This document shows positions 1-8,278 of a stretch of 64,000 bases of DNA, in pieces. The notes beneath the pieces were generated by a model. That model was not told the origin of the DNA. It saw only the letters and a program-made list of their open reading frames with translations, and searched no databases. Numbering within the stretch: position 1 is the stretch's first letter; each line of letters starts with the position of its first letter. The DNA is from Leptospira abararensis. Lineage in GTDB: Bacteria > Spirochaetota > Leptospiria > Leptospirales > Leptospiraceae. Where the stretch lies: assembly GCF_016918735.1 (NCBI RefSeq), contig NZ_JAFFPR010000006.1, forward strand, positions 1 through 64,000, read 5' to 3'. A program made the position numbers and the translations under genes.

Positions 1-1
1 A

Positions 2-55
2 AATGTAGGTATGGGCCCAGGAGAATATAGAAATCGTTTTTATGGTTCTGAATAA
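2..55 (+). CDS. Possible 3' end of a gene entering from the left edge
   Basis: Frame 2 is open from the window edge to a TAA at 53-55. It encodes about 17 residues ending GPGEYRNRFYGSE, a composition that looks coding. The rest of the gene lies outside the window, so no product can be named. The next 75 bases are A/T-rich and show no gene. Confidence 0.35.
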   Translation, partial: NVGMGPGEYRNRFYGSE

Positions 56-130
56 GACTTTTCCATTATTTGCAAACTTTTTATAAATATAAATTTTCAT
101 GACGAATTAAGGCCTCGTTTTTTTCATTCG

Positions 131-1213
131 TTAGTCTAATTCCTTCAAATTTTCCAGCGCCCAAATTTTCTTAGCATAAAAAATCATTCTTTCAAAGTTC
201 TCATTCCCCTCATGTATTTTATCTTTTGGTTCTTTGGTTTTTATTAGAACGGATAAATCGTTTTTAAATTTTTTTTGGCATTGGTTTTGACCAATGTTTT
301 GTGTAGTTTCGAATCCACTTGTTCTTTGGAAACAATCGAACTTCTGTTTGCAAATGGAATCCAACCCATAGGAATCGATGGGGCAAGATTCATAGATGGA
401 GAAGTCTGGATTCTTTCGGCAATAACATCCAAAATAGATTTTGTCATATGTGGTTTGGATTTTTTCTAGGAGCCGGTTGGAAAAAAGTATCGGGTTTGGA
501 TTCTTTTTTAGGTTTGGAGTGGTTCTCGATCTAATTTCTTTAATGTAAATTGGATCATTTACGCATTCATAAGGGAATTCTAAACAATAATCAATCAAAT
601 TGTCATTGGATAAATAGACAAGTTCGGATTTTGTTTTTGTATTCCAAACTTTGGGTTTATAATTATGATAAATGGTCTCGTTGTAACCTAGATTCTTTTT
701 TTTCTCTCTGGATTCTTTAATTTTTTGGGATAGAATTGTATCATCGATTAAGTTGTATTCTCGAAATGCCATGATGGGAAGATCTGGCCCAGAAGTTTTT
801 AACTGATCATTTGCCAGTTTGGAATATAATTTTTCTTTTGACTGGGGATCTAAATAGAGTAGATATCCAGTTAGGTGGTATTGGTCGCAAGTATAACCAG
901 AAAATAATGGAATCAAAGATAAATACCATATATAATCATGGGATTGGTAAATCCGTAAATCTTCAATAAGATCAAATGGTTCATTTGATAAGGAAGCAAT
1001 TCGAAACTCTCCATTCTCCCAAATACGGGCGATGAGATATCTTTCTAGTAAATTATTGGAAAGTACTGCCTTTCTGTCGCAAGTGTTTATGAGGAAGGGG
1101 AGACGTTTTGTGATTTGGTATTCTTTCTTGGGAATGACCACCTGTTGGAAGGTTTGGTGGCTAAGGCAACGAAAGAAGGTACAAAAAAGAAATACTAGTA
1201 ATACTCGATACAT
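131..1213 (-). CDS. Exported cysteine-rich protein with a phospholipase-A2-like segment
   Basis: 360 residues. The N-terminus (about 1-19) is a hydrophobic signal peptide. Most of the protein matches no family I recognise. Near the C-terminus there is a cysteine cluster: FGCYCRKNP at 261-269, CPID at 277-280 and ICKQKFDCF at 287-295. The order and spacing recall the calcium loop (YGCYCG) and active-site helix (CCxxHDxCY) of secreted phospholipase A2, but the catalytic His-Asp pair reads Lys-Phe here. If related, it would be non-catalytic or highly divergent. The start overlaps the end of the upstream gene by 19 bp, so the two are probably co-transcribed. The PLA2 link is inference from one motif; otherwise it is a hypothetical secreted protein. 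Confidence 0.7.
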   Translation of the reverse strand: MYRVLLVFLFCTFFRCLSHQTFQQVVIPKKEYQITKRLPFLINTCDRKAVLSNNLLERYLIARIWENGEFRIASLSNEPFDLIEDLRIYQSHDYIWYLSLIPLFSGYTCDQYHLTGYLLYLDPQSKEKLYSKLANDQLKTSGPDLPIMAFREYNLIDDTILSQKIKESREKKKNLGYNETIYHNYKPKVWNTKTKSELVYLSNDNLIDYCLEFPYECVNDPIYIKEIRSRTTPNLKKNPNPILFSNRLLEKIQTTYDKIYFGCYCRKNPDFSIYESCPIDSYGLDSICKQKFDCFQRTSGFETTQNIGQNQCQKKFKNDLSVLIKTKEPKDKIHEGNENFERMIFYAKKIWALENLKELD

Positions 1214-1536
1214 AAATAACTGGAAGTTTCGTAAATAGAGACGATGGTTCTTTCATCTAAAAAATCAATTTTTTTGATTAATTCCGTTTCGTTTCTTTCG
1301 CAGATCCGTTTTTTCTTTCGATTTGAATCTATGGTTTTTGTCTCACCTAGCACTACATCTCCAAGTTTGATTACGTTCCCGCGAAAATTAGGTATGGTTA
1401 CAAATTTTCCTGTTGTTTCATCATAGTAGACTCGATTGTGATCCCTTGCTGATTCCAAATTTTCCAATCCATGAAAACTGGGTCCAATCAGGCAATTTTG
1501 GAAGCAAAACAGAAATAAGGTGGCGGTCCATTTCAT
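1195..1536 (-). CDS. Small exported protein, possible lipoprotein
   Basis: 113 residues starting MKWTATLFLFCFQNC. A short hydrophobic segment is followed by cysteine at position 15, which could be a relaxed Leptospira lipobox. The remainder is charged and soluble, with RKKKR near the middle and a C-terminal CIEYY. I recognise no family. It is followed with a 19 bp overlap by the cysteine-rich exported protein, suggesting translational coupling. It lies 38 bp after the antitoxin gene on the same strand, so it may also be read from the toxin-antitoxin promoter. Confidence 0.65.
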   Translation of the reverse strand: MKWTATLFLFCFQNCLIGPSFHGLENLESARDHNRVYYDETTGKFVTIPNFRGNVIKLGDVVLGETKTIDSNRKKKRICERNETELIKKIDFLDERTIVSIYETSSYLCIEYY

Positions 1537-1574
1537 TCGGTGCTTACCGTATGTGAAATGCTTCCAAAATCATT

Positions 1575-1829
1575 TTACTTATGTGCAAATTTATCGGCAT
1601 ATAAATCTAAAACTTTCTTGATCATCGATTGATAGGGAACGCCCGACTTTTTTGATTGAGCTTTGAAAAAACTAATACTTTTTTTACTCAGCAATATGGT
1701 GACTTTTGAATTATCTTCTTTGGTGATTAATTGATCTGGTGGAGGTAAAAAATCATGAATCACTATAGAAGAATTGATAGCTTTCGCAACATCATTAGGA
1801 GTTTTAGTGTAAGTTGTTTTCTTTTTCAT
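1575..1829 (-). CDS. brnA: BrnA/CopG-type antitoxin
   Basis: 84 residues from the ATG at 1829, chosen because AAGGAAA precedes it and because BrnA genes typically start inside the end of brnT. A further upstream in-frame ATG at 1865 would add 12 residues of toxin-overlapping sequence. The C-terminal half carries VTILLSKKSISFFK followed by SGVPYQSMIKKVL, the ribbon-helix-helix pattern of the CopG-like antitoxins paired with BrnT. Such antitoxins bind and neutralise the toxin and repress their own promoter. The antitoxin looks intact while the adjacent toxin is interrupted. Family assignment is by motif and context. Confidence 0.82.
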   Translation of the reverse strand: MKKKTTYTKTPNDVAKAINSSIVIHDFLPPPDQLITKEDNSKVTILLSKKSISFFKAQSKKSGVPYQSMIKKVLDLYADKFAHK

Positions 1830-2085
1830 ACTTCTTTTTTCCTTCTCTCCAGAATCCGGCTCCATAGATTCTGATATGTTTTCCTCTAATTGTAAATCTG
1901 ACGGTAATGATTCCCTGAGAGACTAAGCCGAAACAAAAGAACCTTTCTTCTGAATCTGTAGAATGCAAAATGTCTTTCGAAATTATTCTATTCTGATCAA
2001 GGAAGGCAAGTTGTGCAGTTTAAAAATTTACGCCATGTTTCTCTAAGTTATCTTGATTTTTATTAGAATCCCATTCAAATTTCAC
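1804..2085 (-). pseudogene. brnT: BrnT-family toxin interrupted by an in-frame stop
   Basis: Reading from GTG at 2085, one frame encodes KFEWDSNKNQDNLEKHGVNF, the classic BrnT N-terminus. A TAA at 2022-2020 (codon 22) follows, and then the same frame continues with TAQLAFLDQNRIISKD, the central TDSEERFFCFG, TVRFTIRGKHIRIYGAGFW and KKKYEK up to the stop at 1806-1804. Total length is 93 codons, the normal BrnT size. The stop stands where relatives usually have glutamate (HGVxFEEA), so a single GAA-to-TAA change would explain it. BrnT is an RNase toxin with a RelE-like fold. The 3' end overlaps brnA by 26 bp. Alternatives are a sequencing error, or a short peptide being made. Confidence 0.85.
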
Positions 2086-2091
2086 ACATAA

Positions 2092-2119
2092 ATTTTATGT
2101 TTTTTGGTATGTATGTCAA
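2092..2119 (-). promoter_or_regulatory. Promoter of the brnT-brnA pair
   Basis: On the minus strand TTGACA (2119-2114) is a consensus -35 box, followed after 16 bases by TAAAAT (2097-2092) as a -10 box. The expected transcription start is close to the GTG at 2085, so the toxin message could be leaderless; no Shine-Dalgarno sequence precedes that GTG. Confidence 0.6.
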
Positions 2120-2125
2120 TACATA
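2108..2125. promoter_or_regulatory. Palindromic operator over the brnTA -35 box
   Basis: TATGTA (2108-2113) and TACATA (2120-2125) form a perfect 6-bp inverted repeat. The six bases between them are exactly the -35 hexamer of the brnTA promoter. This is the expected layout for autorepression by a ribbon-helix-helix antitoxin; binding by BrnA is inferred. Confidence 0.55.
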
Positions 2126-2184
2126 TATTTGACTGTATTAGTAAGTTCTTTGCGATTTTTTTGGCATTTAAGAAAGTTTGATTT

Positions 2185-2302
2185 CCATCCCATCTCCCGC
2201 GCCAGGGCTCCGGAGGGCGTAAGGTCCGAAGGACGGGAGCGAACGCGCACCCCGAAGGAGCCCGGTCCTTTTTCGATTCGATTTAGGGTTTTAGTGGGAT
2301 GG
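2185..2302. repeat. GC-rich structured intergenic element
   Basis: About 118 bases of clearly higher GC than the surroundings, in the roughly 320 bp without a gene between brnT and the DUF4321 gene. It is bounded by a perfect 8-bp inverted repeat (CCATCCCA at 2185-2192, TGGGATGG at 2295-2302). It contains nested complementarity: GGGCTCC at 2204-2210 with GGAGCCC at 2256-2262, and GTCCGAAGGAC. The open frames across it on both strands are not convincing genes. It may be a dispersed extragenic repeat or a structured RNA; copy number cannot be judged from one window. Confidence 0.55.
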
Positions 2303-2349
2303 GAGGCGCCCCAACCCTGCCTTTTCAAATCTTAAGAATTCCTTTCCCC

Positions 2350-2378
2350 TTGACAATCTGCCTAAATTCCAAATTCTG
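2350..2378 (+). promoter_or_regulatory. Candidate promoter of the rpsB operon
   Basis: TTGACA at 2350-2355 is a perfect -35 box. About 17 bases downstream the -10 is weak (AATTCT-like, near 2372-2378). A second TTGACA lies at 2389-2394. The position, about 30-55 bases before the first gene of the rpsB-tsf operon, fits. The -10 assignment is uncertain. Confidence 0.4.
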
Positions 2379-2407
2379 ACAGGGAAGCTTGACAAAGGTG
2401 CTTTTGG

Positions 2408-2641
2408 ATGAACAAAACCCAAATCGGGAACCTACTTTTGGTGCTTTTTTTGGGACTGATGGCGGGAGCTGTGGCGGGAGTGGTCATTGACCGACTTCTT
2501 GGCACAAACTATCTCTCTCGGTATTTGTTTGAATCCCCAGTATCTCTTGAGCTTTACATAATTAAAGTCGAGTTCCAGCTAACCCCTGCAAGTATCGTTG
2601 GTCTTGTAGCGTCTGGATATCTCGCACTAAAAAAGGGGTAA
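2408..2641 (+). CDS. Small membrane protein, DUF4321-like
   Basis: 77 residues with two hydrophobic segments (about 8-28 and 58-75). Between them is a stretch of the form [20 protein letters not shown] that resembles the DUF4321 family of small bacterial inner-membrane proteins. No biochemical role is known to me. AAAGGTG ends 7 bases before the ATG and serves as ribosome-binding site. It ends 2 bp before rpsB, so it is the first gene of the ribosomal protein S2 operon. The family assignment is by pattern only. Confidence 0.7.
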   Translation: MNKTQIGNLLLVLFLGLMAGAVAGVVIDRLLGTNYLSRYLFESPVSLELYIIKVEFQLTPASIVGLVASGYLALKKG

Positions 2642-2643
2642 CT

Positions 2644-3585
2644 ATGTCAGTAATTTCCATGAAAAGTCTGCTAGAAGCAGGCGTACATTTCGGTCACCAA
2701 ACACGTCGTTGGAATCCAAAAATGAGTCCGTATGTTTATACAGCTCGTAACGGGATCCACATCATTGACCTTCAAAAAACAGTTCAAAAAACTAAAGAAG
2801 CTTACGATGCATTAAAAAAACTTACCGGTCAAGGTAAGAAAGTTCTTTTTGTAGGAACTAAAAAACAAGCTCGTGGTGCCATTGAAAGAGCAGCACAAGC
2901 GTGCAGTATGTACTATGTATCTAACCGTTGGTTAGGTGGACTTCTTACTAACTGGAATACAGTGAAGAAGTCGATTGCTCGTTTGAAAAGACTCGAACAA
3001 ATGGAAGAGAACAACTCTTTCGAACAAGAAGCTCGTACTAAAAAAGAAGCACTATCACTCAAACGTGAATTAGAAAAACTCCGCCAAACATTGGGTGGAA
3101 TTAAAGATATGGCTGTAGTGCCTGAAATTCTTTTTGTCATCGATCCTAAAAAAGAAGAAATTGCTGTGAGTGAAGCAAAAAAACTTGGTTTGAAAGTGTT
3201 TGCAGTGATTGATACTAACTGTGATCCAGAACCAATCGATTACCCAATTCCAGGTAACGATGATGCCATTCGTGCGATTTCTTTATTCCTTGATACTATG
3301 GCAAATGCTGTACTCGAAGGAACAGGTGGAGAAGTCATTCAAACTAATTTTGCTGAAGATATGGACGCAGAACAACTGGCACTTGAATACCAAGGTGAGT
3401 ATGATGAGTCCGGAAAATTCATTATGGACGATGAACTTCCTCCAGTAGCAAAAGACATTCCATTGGATCCAGAAGCAGCTAAAAAAGCAGCAGAAGAGGC
3501 AGCGGCCGCAGGGATTATTACTCCAGTAGCAGATGCTCCCGCAGCTGCAGAAGAAGTAAAACCAGCAACAGAGGTGAAAGAGTAA
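2644..3585 (+). CDS. rpsB: 30S ribosomal protein S2
   Basis: Assembles late into the small ribosomal subunit, where it helps recruit S1. The N-terminus ([20 protein letters not shown]) and the segment [11 protein letters not shown] are hallmark S2 sequences. At 313 residues it is longer than the usual 230-260. The extra length is an acidic then alanine-rich tail (about residues 250-313) ending in [24 protein letters not shown] sequence. The coding strand carries AAAAAAGGGG just before the ATG. Its stop overlaps the tsf start by 1 bp (TAATG), the classic rpsB-tsf coupling. Confidence 0.98.
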   Translation: MSVISMKSLLEAGVHFGHQTRRWNPKMSPYVYTARNGIHIIDLQKTVQKTKEAYDALKKLTGQGKKVLFVGTKKQARGAIERAAQACSMYYVSNRWLGGLLTNWNTVKKSIARLKRLEQMEENNSFEQEARTKKEALSLKRELEKLRQTLGGIKDMAVVPEILFVIDPKKEEIAVSEAKKLGLKVFAVIDTNCDPEPIDYPIPGNDDAIRAISLFLDTMANAVLEGTGGEVIQTNFAEDMDAEQLALEYQGEYDESGKFIMDDELPPVAKDIPLDPEAAKKAAEEAAAAGIITPVADAPAAAEEVKPATEVKE

Positions 3586-4181
3586 TGGCAGTTAGCTCCG
3601 AACAAATTAAAGATCTCCGCGAACGTACAGGCGCGGGGATGATGGATTGCAAAAAAGCCCTCGAAGAAAACGGTGGCGATATTGATAAATCAGTCACTTA
3701 TTTGAGAGAGAAAGGTTTGGCAAAAGCGGCGAAACGTGCTGGTCGTGAGACTGGGGAAGGAAAAGTAATCGCTTACATCCACGGAACAGGAAAAACAGGA
3801 GTTCTTGTGGAACTGAACTGTGAAACTGACTTCGTTGCCAACAATGAAGCGTTCGAAGCTCTGGGAAAAGAGATTGCTCTTCAAATCACTGCGATGAACC
3901 CAATTTACGTAAATGAAGATTCGATCCCTAAGTCAGAAATTGACAGTGAGATGAGTGTTCAAAAAGCTCTTCTTGAACAAGAAGGCAAAAAACCAGAACA
4001 AATCGAAAAAATCCTTCCTGGTAAAATGAAAAAATACTTTGAAGAGATTTGTCTCATCCACCAAAAATCGATTCGTGACAACTCCAAAACCATCAATGAC
4101 CTTCTCCAAGAAGCCATTGCGAAATTTGGAGAGAACATTACTGTTGGTAGGTTCTCGAGGTTCCAAGTAGGTGGGAACTAG
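3585..4181 (+). CDS. tsf: Translation elongation factor Ts
   Basis: Nucleotide exchange factor that regenerates EF-Tu-GTP. The N-terminal UBA-like domain has the signature [18 protein letters not shown], and the next segment [11 protein letters not shown] is the second EF-Ts signature. At 198 residues it is the short form, comparable to Thermus EF-Ts and shorter than the E. coli protein of about 283. It is coupled to rpsB upstream and overlaps pyrH by 11 bp downstream. Confidence 0.98.
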   Translation: MAVSSEQIKDLRERTGAGMMDCKKALEENGGDIDKSVTYLREKGLAKAAKRAGRETGEGKVIAYIHGTGKTGVLVELNCETDFVANNEAFEALGKEIALQITAMNPIYVNEDSIPKSEIDSEMSVQKALLEQEGKKPEQIEKILPGKMKKYFEEICLIHQKSIRDNSKTINDLLQEAIAKFGENITVGRFSRFQVGGN

Positions 4182-4917
4182 TCCGCGTTTCAAAAGAATT
4201 TTAATCAAACTCTCCGGCGAGGCTCTTGCCGGTGAGGGTGAACTTGGTATTGATACCAACAAAACATTTTCCGTTGCCGGTCAAATTAAGGAAGTTCATG
4301 ACTTAGGTCTTGAAGTTGCCGTAGTGGTTGGTGGTGGAAATATGATCCGTGGCGAAACTTTAGCCAAGTCCGGAATGGACCGAGCGACAGCAGACTACAT
4401 GGGAATGCTCGGCACCATTATGAATGGTCTCGCCTTACAAGATGCATGCGAAAAACAGGGAATGTTTACCCGAGTTCTTTCTGCCATCGAAATGAAATCT
4501 GTTGCTGAACCTTATATTCGTAGACGTGCGGTTCGCCATTTAGAAAAAAATCGTGTTATTATATTTGCCGGCGGGACAGGAAACCCGTATTTTACAACGG
4601 ATACAACTGCCTCGCTACGTGCTGTGGAAGTAGGGTGTGAAGTCATCCTCAAAGCCACAAAAGTGGACGGTGTGTACACTGCGGATCCAAAAAAAGATCC
4701 AAGTGCAAAACGTTACTTAGAAGTTTCTTTTATGGAGTCCATTAAACACCGTCTAAAGGTGATGGATTCCACTGCCTTAAGTCTCTGTATGGACAATAAT
4801 ATGCCCATCATCGTTTTTGATATTTTTAAGGCAGGAAATTTAAGGAAACTGATCGATGGGGAACCTATCGGTACATTAATCTCCAATTCAGAGGAAGTGA
4901 TTCTAGATGGTAGATGA
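4171..4917 (+). CDS. pyrH: UMP kinase
   Basis: Phosphorylates UMP to UDP for pyrimidine nucleotide synthesis. The amino-acid-kinase fold is visible from [15 protein letters not shown] at the N-terminus, [10 protein letters not shown] for phosphate binding, [17 protein letters not shown] and [17 protein letters not shown]. Length (248) is normal. The start is a GTG at 4171 inside the end of tsf; no ATG start gives the conserved N-terminus. Its last 11 bp overlap frr, so tsf-pyrH-frr are translationally coupled. Confidence 0.97.
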   Translation: MGTSPRFKRILIKLSGEALAGEGELGIDTNKTFSVAGQIKEVHDLGLEVAVVVGGGNMIRGETLAKSGMDRATADYMGMLGTIMNGLALQDACEKQGMFTRVLSAIEMKSVAEPYIRRRAVRHLEKNRVIIFAGGTGNPYFTTDTTASLRAVEVGCEVILKATKVDGVYTADPKKDPSAKRYLEVSFMESIKHRLKVMDSTALSLCMDNNMPIIVFDIFKAGNLRKLIDGEPIGTLISNSEEVILDGR

Positions 4918-5458
4918 AATTATAAAATCCATGCAGTCCAAAATGGACAAAACCGTTGAAGCTTTAAAAAAAGACTTCGGTACGATTCGTACGGGAAAAG
5001 CAAATCCTATGATGGTGGAAGATGTAAGAGTGGACTATTACGGATCACTCACTCCCTTAAACCAACTTGGAAAAATTGCCTGCCCAGAACCTCGAGTCAT
5101 TCTCATCACTCCTTTTGAAAAAGGAATGTTGAAAGATATTGAAAAAGCAATTTTTGCGGCAAGCCTTGGCCTCACACCCAATAACGACGGTTCTAGCATT
5201 CGTATTAATATCCCTGAACTAACAGGGGAAAGACGAAAAGAACTCGCAAAAGTTGTCAAACAAAAAGGCGAAGAAAAAAAAGTTGCCATTCGTAATATTC
5301 GCCGTGATGCCAACGATGAACTAAAAAAACACCAGGCAGAAATGTCCCAAGATGAAGTGAAAGGCCATCAAGATAAGATTCAAAAAATTACGGATTCTTA
5401 TATTGCCAAATTGGGAGAATTGGAAAAGGAAAAAGAAAAAGAGATCACTACTCTTTAA
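4907..5458 (+). CDS. frr: Ribosome recycling factor
   Basis: Splits post-termination ribosomes together with EF-G. The 183-residue length is normal, and conserved segments include [19 protein letters not shown] near the N-terminus, the [21 protein letters not shown] core and [20 protein letters not shown]. The ATG lies 11 bp inside pyrH. The gene is followed 6 bp later by uppS, continuing the operon. Confidence 0.97.
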   Translation: MVDEIIKSMQSKMDKTVEALKKDFGTIRTGKANPMMVEDVRVDYYGSLTPLNQLGKIACPEPRVILITPFEKGMLKDIEKAIFAASLGLTPNNDGSSIRINIPELTGERRKELAKVVKQKGEEKKVAIRNIRRDANDELKKHQAEMSQDEVKGHQDKIQKITDSYIAKLGELEKEKEKEITTL

Positions 5459-5464
5459 TTTCCT

Positions 5465-6178
5465 ATGAAGTTCAAAACCATCCCCGCGCACATTGCTGTC
5501 ATCATGGACGGAAATGGAAGGTGGGCCGAAAGCCAAGGGAAAAAAAGAACCGAAGGCCATAGAGAAGGGGCGAATGCAATCGATCGCCTTTTGGATGTGG
5601 CTTTGGAATATAAAATCCCAAACATTTCTCTTTATGCATTTTCCACAGAAAATTGGAAACGGCCCATCACAGAAATCCAAGCCATCTTTGGTTTGTTAGT
5701 TGAGTTTATTGATACAAGGCTAAGTACCATCCACGAGAAAGGGATTCGCATCCACCACAGTGGTGCGAGAAACAAACTTTCCAAAACAGTCTTAACTAAG
5801 ATTGACCATGCGATGGCGGTCACAAAAAAGAACAAAAAACTCACTGCCAACTTTTGTTTGAACTACGGGGGGCACGAAGAAATCTTGAGTAACTTTTCTC
5901 GGATTATGGCTGCTCGAAAATTCAAAAAAGAATCTTTAGACAAAGCGATTAGCCTTAAAGAATTTGAAAAATATTTGTATACATTCCCTTTACCACCCGT
6001 AGATTTATTGATCAGAACTGCGGGAGAACAAAGGATTTCCAATTTCCTTTTATGGCAGAGTGCGTATGCTGAAATGTATTTTACAAATACACTTTGGCCG
6101 GACTTTGGAAGAACCTCTTTAGAGGAAGCCCTTCTATTTTTTGATTCCCGAAAACGTAAATTTGGTGGTTTGTTATGA
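5465..6178 (+). CDS. uppS: Undecaprenyl diphosphate synthase
   Basis: Cis-prenyltransferase that elongates farnesyl diphosphate with isopentenyl diphosphate to the C55 carrier for cell-wall sugars. The conserved IAVIMDGNGRWAESQGK with the catalytic Asp and Arg, GHREG, YAFSTENWKRP and DLLIRTAGEQRISNFLLWQ are all present. Length 237 is typical. It overlaps cdsA by 4 bp (ATGA). The clustering with dxr and dxs places isoprenoid supply and use in one region. Confidence 0.97.
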   Translation: MKFKTIPAHIAVIMDGNGRWAESQGKKRTEGHREGANAIDRLLDVALEYKIPNISLYAFSTENWKRPITEIQAIFGLLVEFIDTRLSTIHEKGIRIHHSGARNKLSKTVLTKIDHAMAVTKKNKKLTANFCLNYGGHEEILSNFSRIMAARKFKKESLDKAISLKEFEKYLYTFPLPPVDLLIRTAGEQRISNFLLWQSAYAEMYFTNTLWPDFGRTSLEEALLFFDSRKRKFGGLL

Positions 6179-7086
6179 GTGAGACAACACTCCGTATCCT
6201 TTCTGCAATTGTATTAACATTTGTATATGTGTTTATGATCTTCCATAGTTCTTGGTATTACCTTGAATTCTTTTTGTTCGGTTGTACTCTGATTTATTTG
6301 GGTTTGAAAGAACTCTACGGATTTTGTAAAAGAGAAGATTCCAAACCATTTTTTGGAACCGGCCTTCTTTTTTCCCTTTTGATTTTTACTGTATACTACA
6401 TCCAGTTTTTAGGAATGCAGTTTGCAGTCACACCTCCTGCTTTTGTTTTGGAGTTGTCGAAAATTCTAAGAGAAGGATTCCATCCGGTTCCTTTTTTACT
6501 CATCGCATTGTCTTTGACTGTATGGATTTTCCAGATCCTCAGACGACCGTTAGACGGGGCTCTCTTCTCTGCTGGTGCAACGATGTTAGGCCCCATTTAT
6601 TTGGCCATTCCCATTGGGCATTTTTTACTCCTCCTTGCCTTTCCTTTTGGAGCCTATTATATCTTTTTAGTTTCTGTTATTACTTTTATGAGTGATGCCG
6701 GAGCCTACTTTGGTGGTCGTTGGTTTGGAAAACACCCAGCCGGTTTAAAGATCTCTCCTAAAAAAACTTGGGAAGGGTATGTGACGGGAAATATCACGGC
6801 GGTTCTCGGAGTTCAAATCCTCAATGCCACTTGGGAACACTTTAGTGGTCTGAAATTACCGATTGGTGTTTGGGAATCTGTGATCCTTGCCTTTGTCATT
6901 TCTGTGATCTCGGTGATGGGTGACTTGGCGGAGTCTGCGATGAAACGAGATGCCAAAATCAAAGACTCTGGAAATTTAATTCCTGGCCATGGTGGGGTGC
7001 TTGATTTAGCGGATGCCCTTCTTTTTACGGTTCCTGTGATCTACTATTACTTTCTCTTTAAGGGAATCCTCGGATACTCGGTCTGA
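6175..7086 (+). CDS. cdsA: Phosphatidate cytidylyltransferase (CDP-diacylglycerol synthase)
   Basis: Activates phosphatidic acid with CTP for phospholipid synthesis in the inner membrane. The 303-residue protein is strongly hydrophobic with about eight membrane segments. The family signature is in the C-terminal third: SPKKTWEG at about 199-206 and the metal-binding DLAESAMKRDAKIKDSGN followed by PGHGGVLDLADAL. It overlaps uppS by 4 bp and is 31 bp ahead of dxr. Confidence 0.96.
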   Translation: MSETTLRILSAIVLTFVYVFMIFHSSWYYLEFFLFGCTLIYLGLKELYGFCKREDSKPFFGTGLLFSLLIFTVYYIQFLGMQFAVTPPAFVLELSKILREGFHPVPFLLIALSLTVWIFQILRRPLDGALFSAGATMLGPIYLAIPIGHFLLLLAFPFGAYYIFLVSVITFMSDAGAYFGGRWFGKHPAGLKISPKKTWEGYVTGNITAVLGVQILNATWEHFSGLKLPIGVWESVILAFVISVISVMGDLAESAMKRDAKIKDSGNLIPGHGGVLDLADALLFTVPVIYYYFLFKGILGYSV

Positions 7087-7117
7087 TTCTCTTTCCCGAG
7101 ATCGGTCTAACAGTTAC

Positions 7118-8278
7118 ATGGTAGGAGTCTCCGTATTAGGAATTTCTGGTTCTGTTGGCTCTTCCACAGTGAAGGTTCTACGCCAATTTAGAGATCCCTT
7201 TTCTTTACGGAGTTTTTCAGTCCATTCCAACCTGGAACTTGCCAAAACCCTGATTGAGGAATTTTCCCCAGAAGTAGTGTCAATCACCGATCCCCAGTTA
7301 GAGGGGAAGTTCGGATCCAAATATAAATCCACAACCATTCTTTATGGGGAAGAAACTCTCTCTGATTTAGTGAGGCTTGGCACTGTGGATGTGGTTGTCA
7401 CAGCTGTTGTGGGGGCACGCGGGGTAAAACCTACGATTGCGGCCATCGAAGCGGGCAAAAAAATTGCCATTGCCAATAAAGAGACTCTTGTGACCTTTGG
7501 GCCACTGATCAACCGTTTGGTGGCAAAACATAAGACTCTTATGGTTCCTGTGGATTCCGAACACAATGCACTTTTTCAATTGATTGAAAGAGAAAAAAGA
7601 TCCAATATCCGTGCCATCACGCTCACTGCTTCCGGTGGTAGTTTTCGCACACTTCCCATCGAAGAATTAGAACATGTATCCGTAAAACAGGCATTAAACC
7701 ATCCAACATGGTCTATGGGTCCGAAGATCACAGTCGATTCGGCAGGTCTTATCAACAAAGGTCTCGAAGTCATCGAAGCTCATTTTTTATTTGGATTTTC
7801 TTATGATGAAATTGAAGTGGTGATCCACCCGCAGTCTCTGACTCATGGGATCATTGAAATAATGGACGGGGCTTGTTTGCAATACACAAGCCATCCTGAT
7901 ATGATTTATCCCATTGCTCATTCTTTATTTTATCCGACTCCCACACCCAAGATGCTTATCGAACGAAAACCATCCACTTGGAAAACCTTGGAATTTTTTC
8001 CACCAGATCTAAGTCGGTATCCAGGTCTCAAACTTGCTTACCAAGCAGGAAGAGCAGGTGGTGTGGCACCTTCCGTATTCAATGCGGCCAATGAAGAAGC
8101 TGTGGCATTATTTTTAGAGGAACGGATTTCGTTTACCGCCATACCTAAGTTCATCGAATCCGCATTAAACAAAATTTCCAATTCCTTCCCTGAGGATTTG
8201 GAAGGGTATTTAGAAAAAGATAGGGAAACTCGTAGTTATATTCAAAAAGATTTTGTGAAGGGGGGAGTGACTCTATGA
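7118..8278 (+). CDS. dxr: 1-deoxy-D-xylulose 5-phosphate reductoisomerase
   Basis: Second step of the MEP isoprenoid pathway: NADPH-dependent conversion of DXP to methylerythritol phosphate. The N-terminal nucleotide fold reads VLGISGSVGSSTVKVL, and NKETLVTFGP is conserved. The active-site segments are VPVDSEHNALFQ (metal ligands Asp and Glu), TASGGSFR, HPTWSMGPKITVDSAGLINKG and FNAANEEAV. Length 386 is usual. It overlaps rseP by 4 bp, the common dxr-rseP arrangement. Confidence 0.97.
   Translation: MVGVSVLGISGSVGSSTVKVLRQFRDPFSLRSFSVHSNLELAKTLIEEFSPEVVSITDPQLEGKFGSKYKSTTILYGEETLSDLVRLGTVDVVVTAVVGARGVKPTIAAIEAGKKIAIANKETLVTFGPLINRLVAKHKTLMVPVDSEHNALFQLIEREKRSNIRAITLTASGGSFRTLPIEELEHVSVKQALNHPTWSMGPKITVDSAGLINKGLEVIEAHFLFGFSYDEIEVVIHPQSLTHGIIEIMDGACLQYTSHPDMIYPIAHSLFYPTPTPKMLIERKPSTWKTLEFFPPDLSRYPGLKLAYQAGRAGGVAPSVFNAANEEAVALFLEERISFTAIPKFIESALNKISNSFPEDLEGYLEKDRETRSYIQKDFVKGGVTL

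Noticed and set aside
2116..2335. Open frames on both strands across the GC-rich element before the rpsB operon
   Set aside because: They exist because high GC suppresses stops; there is no ribosome-binding site, no family pattern and the region is highly self-complementary.
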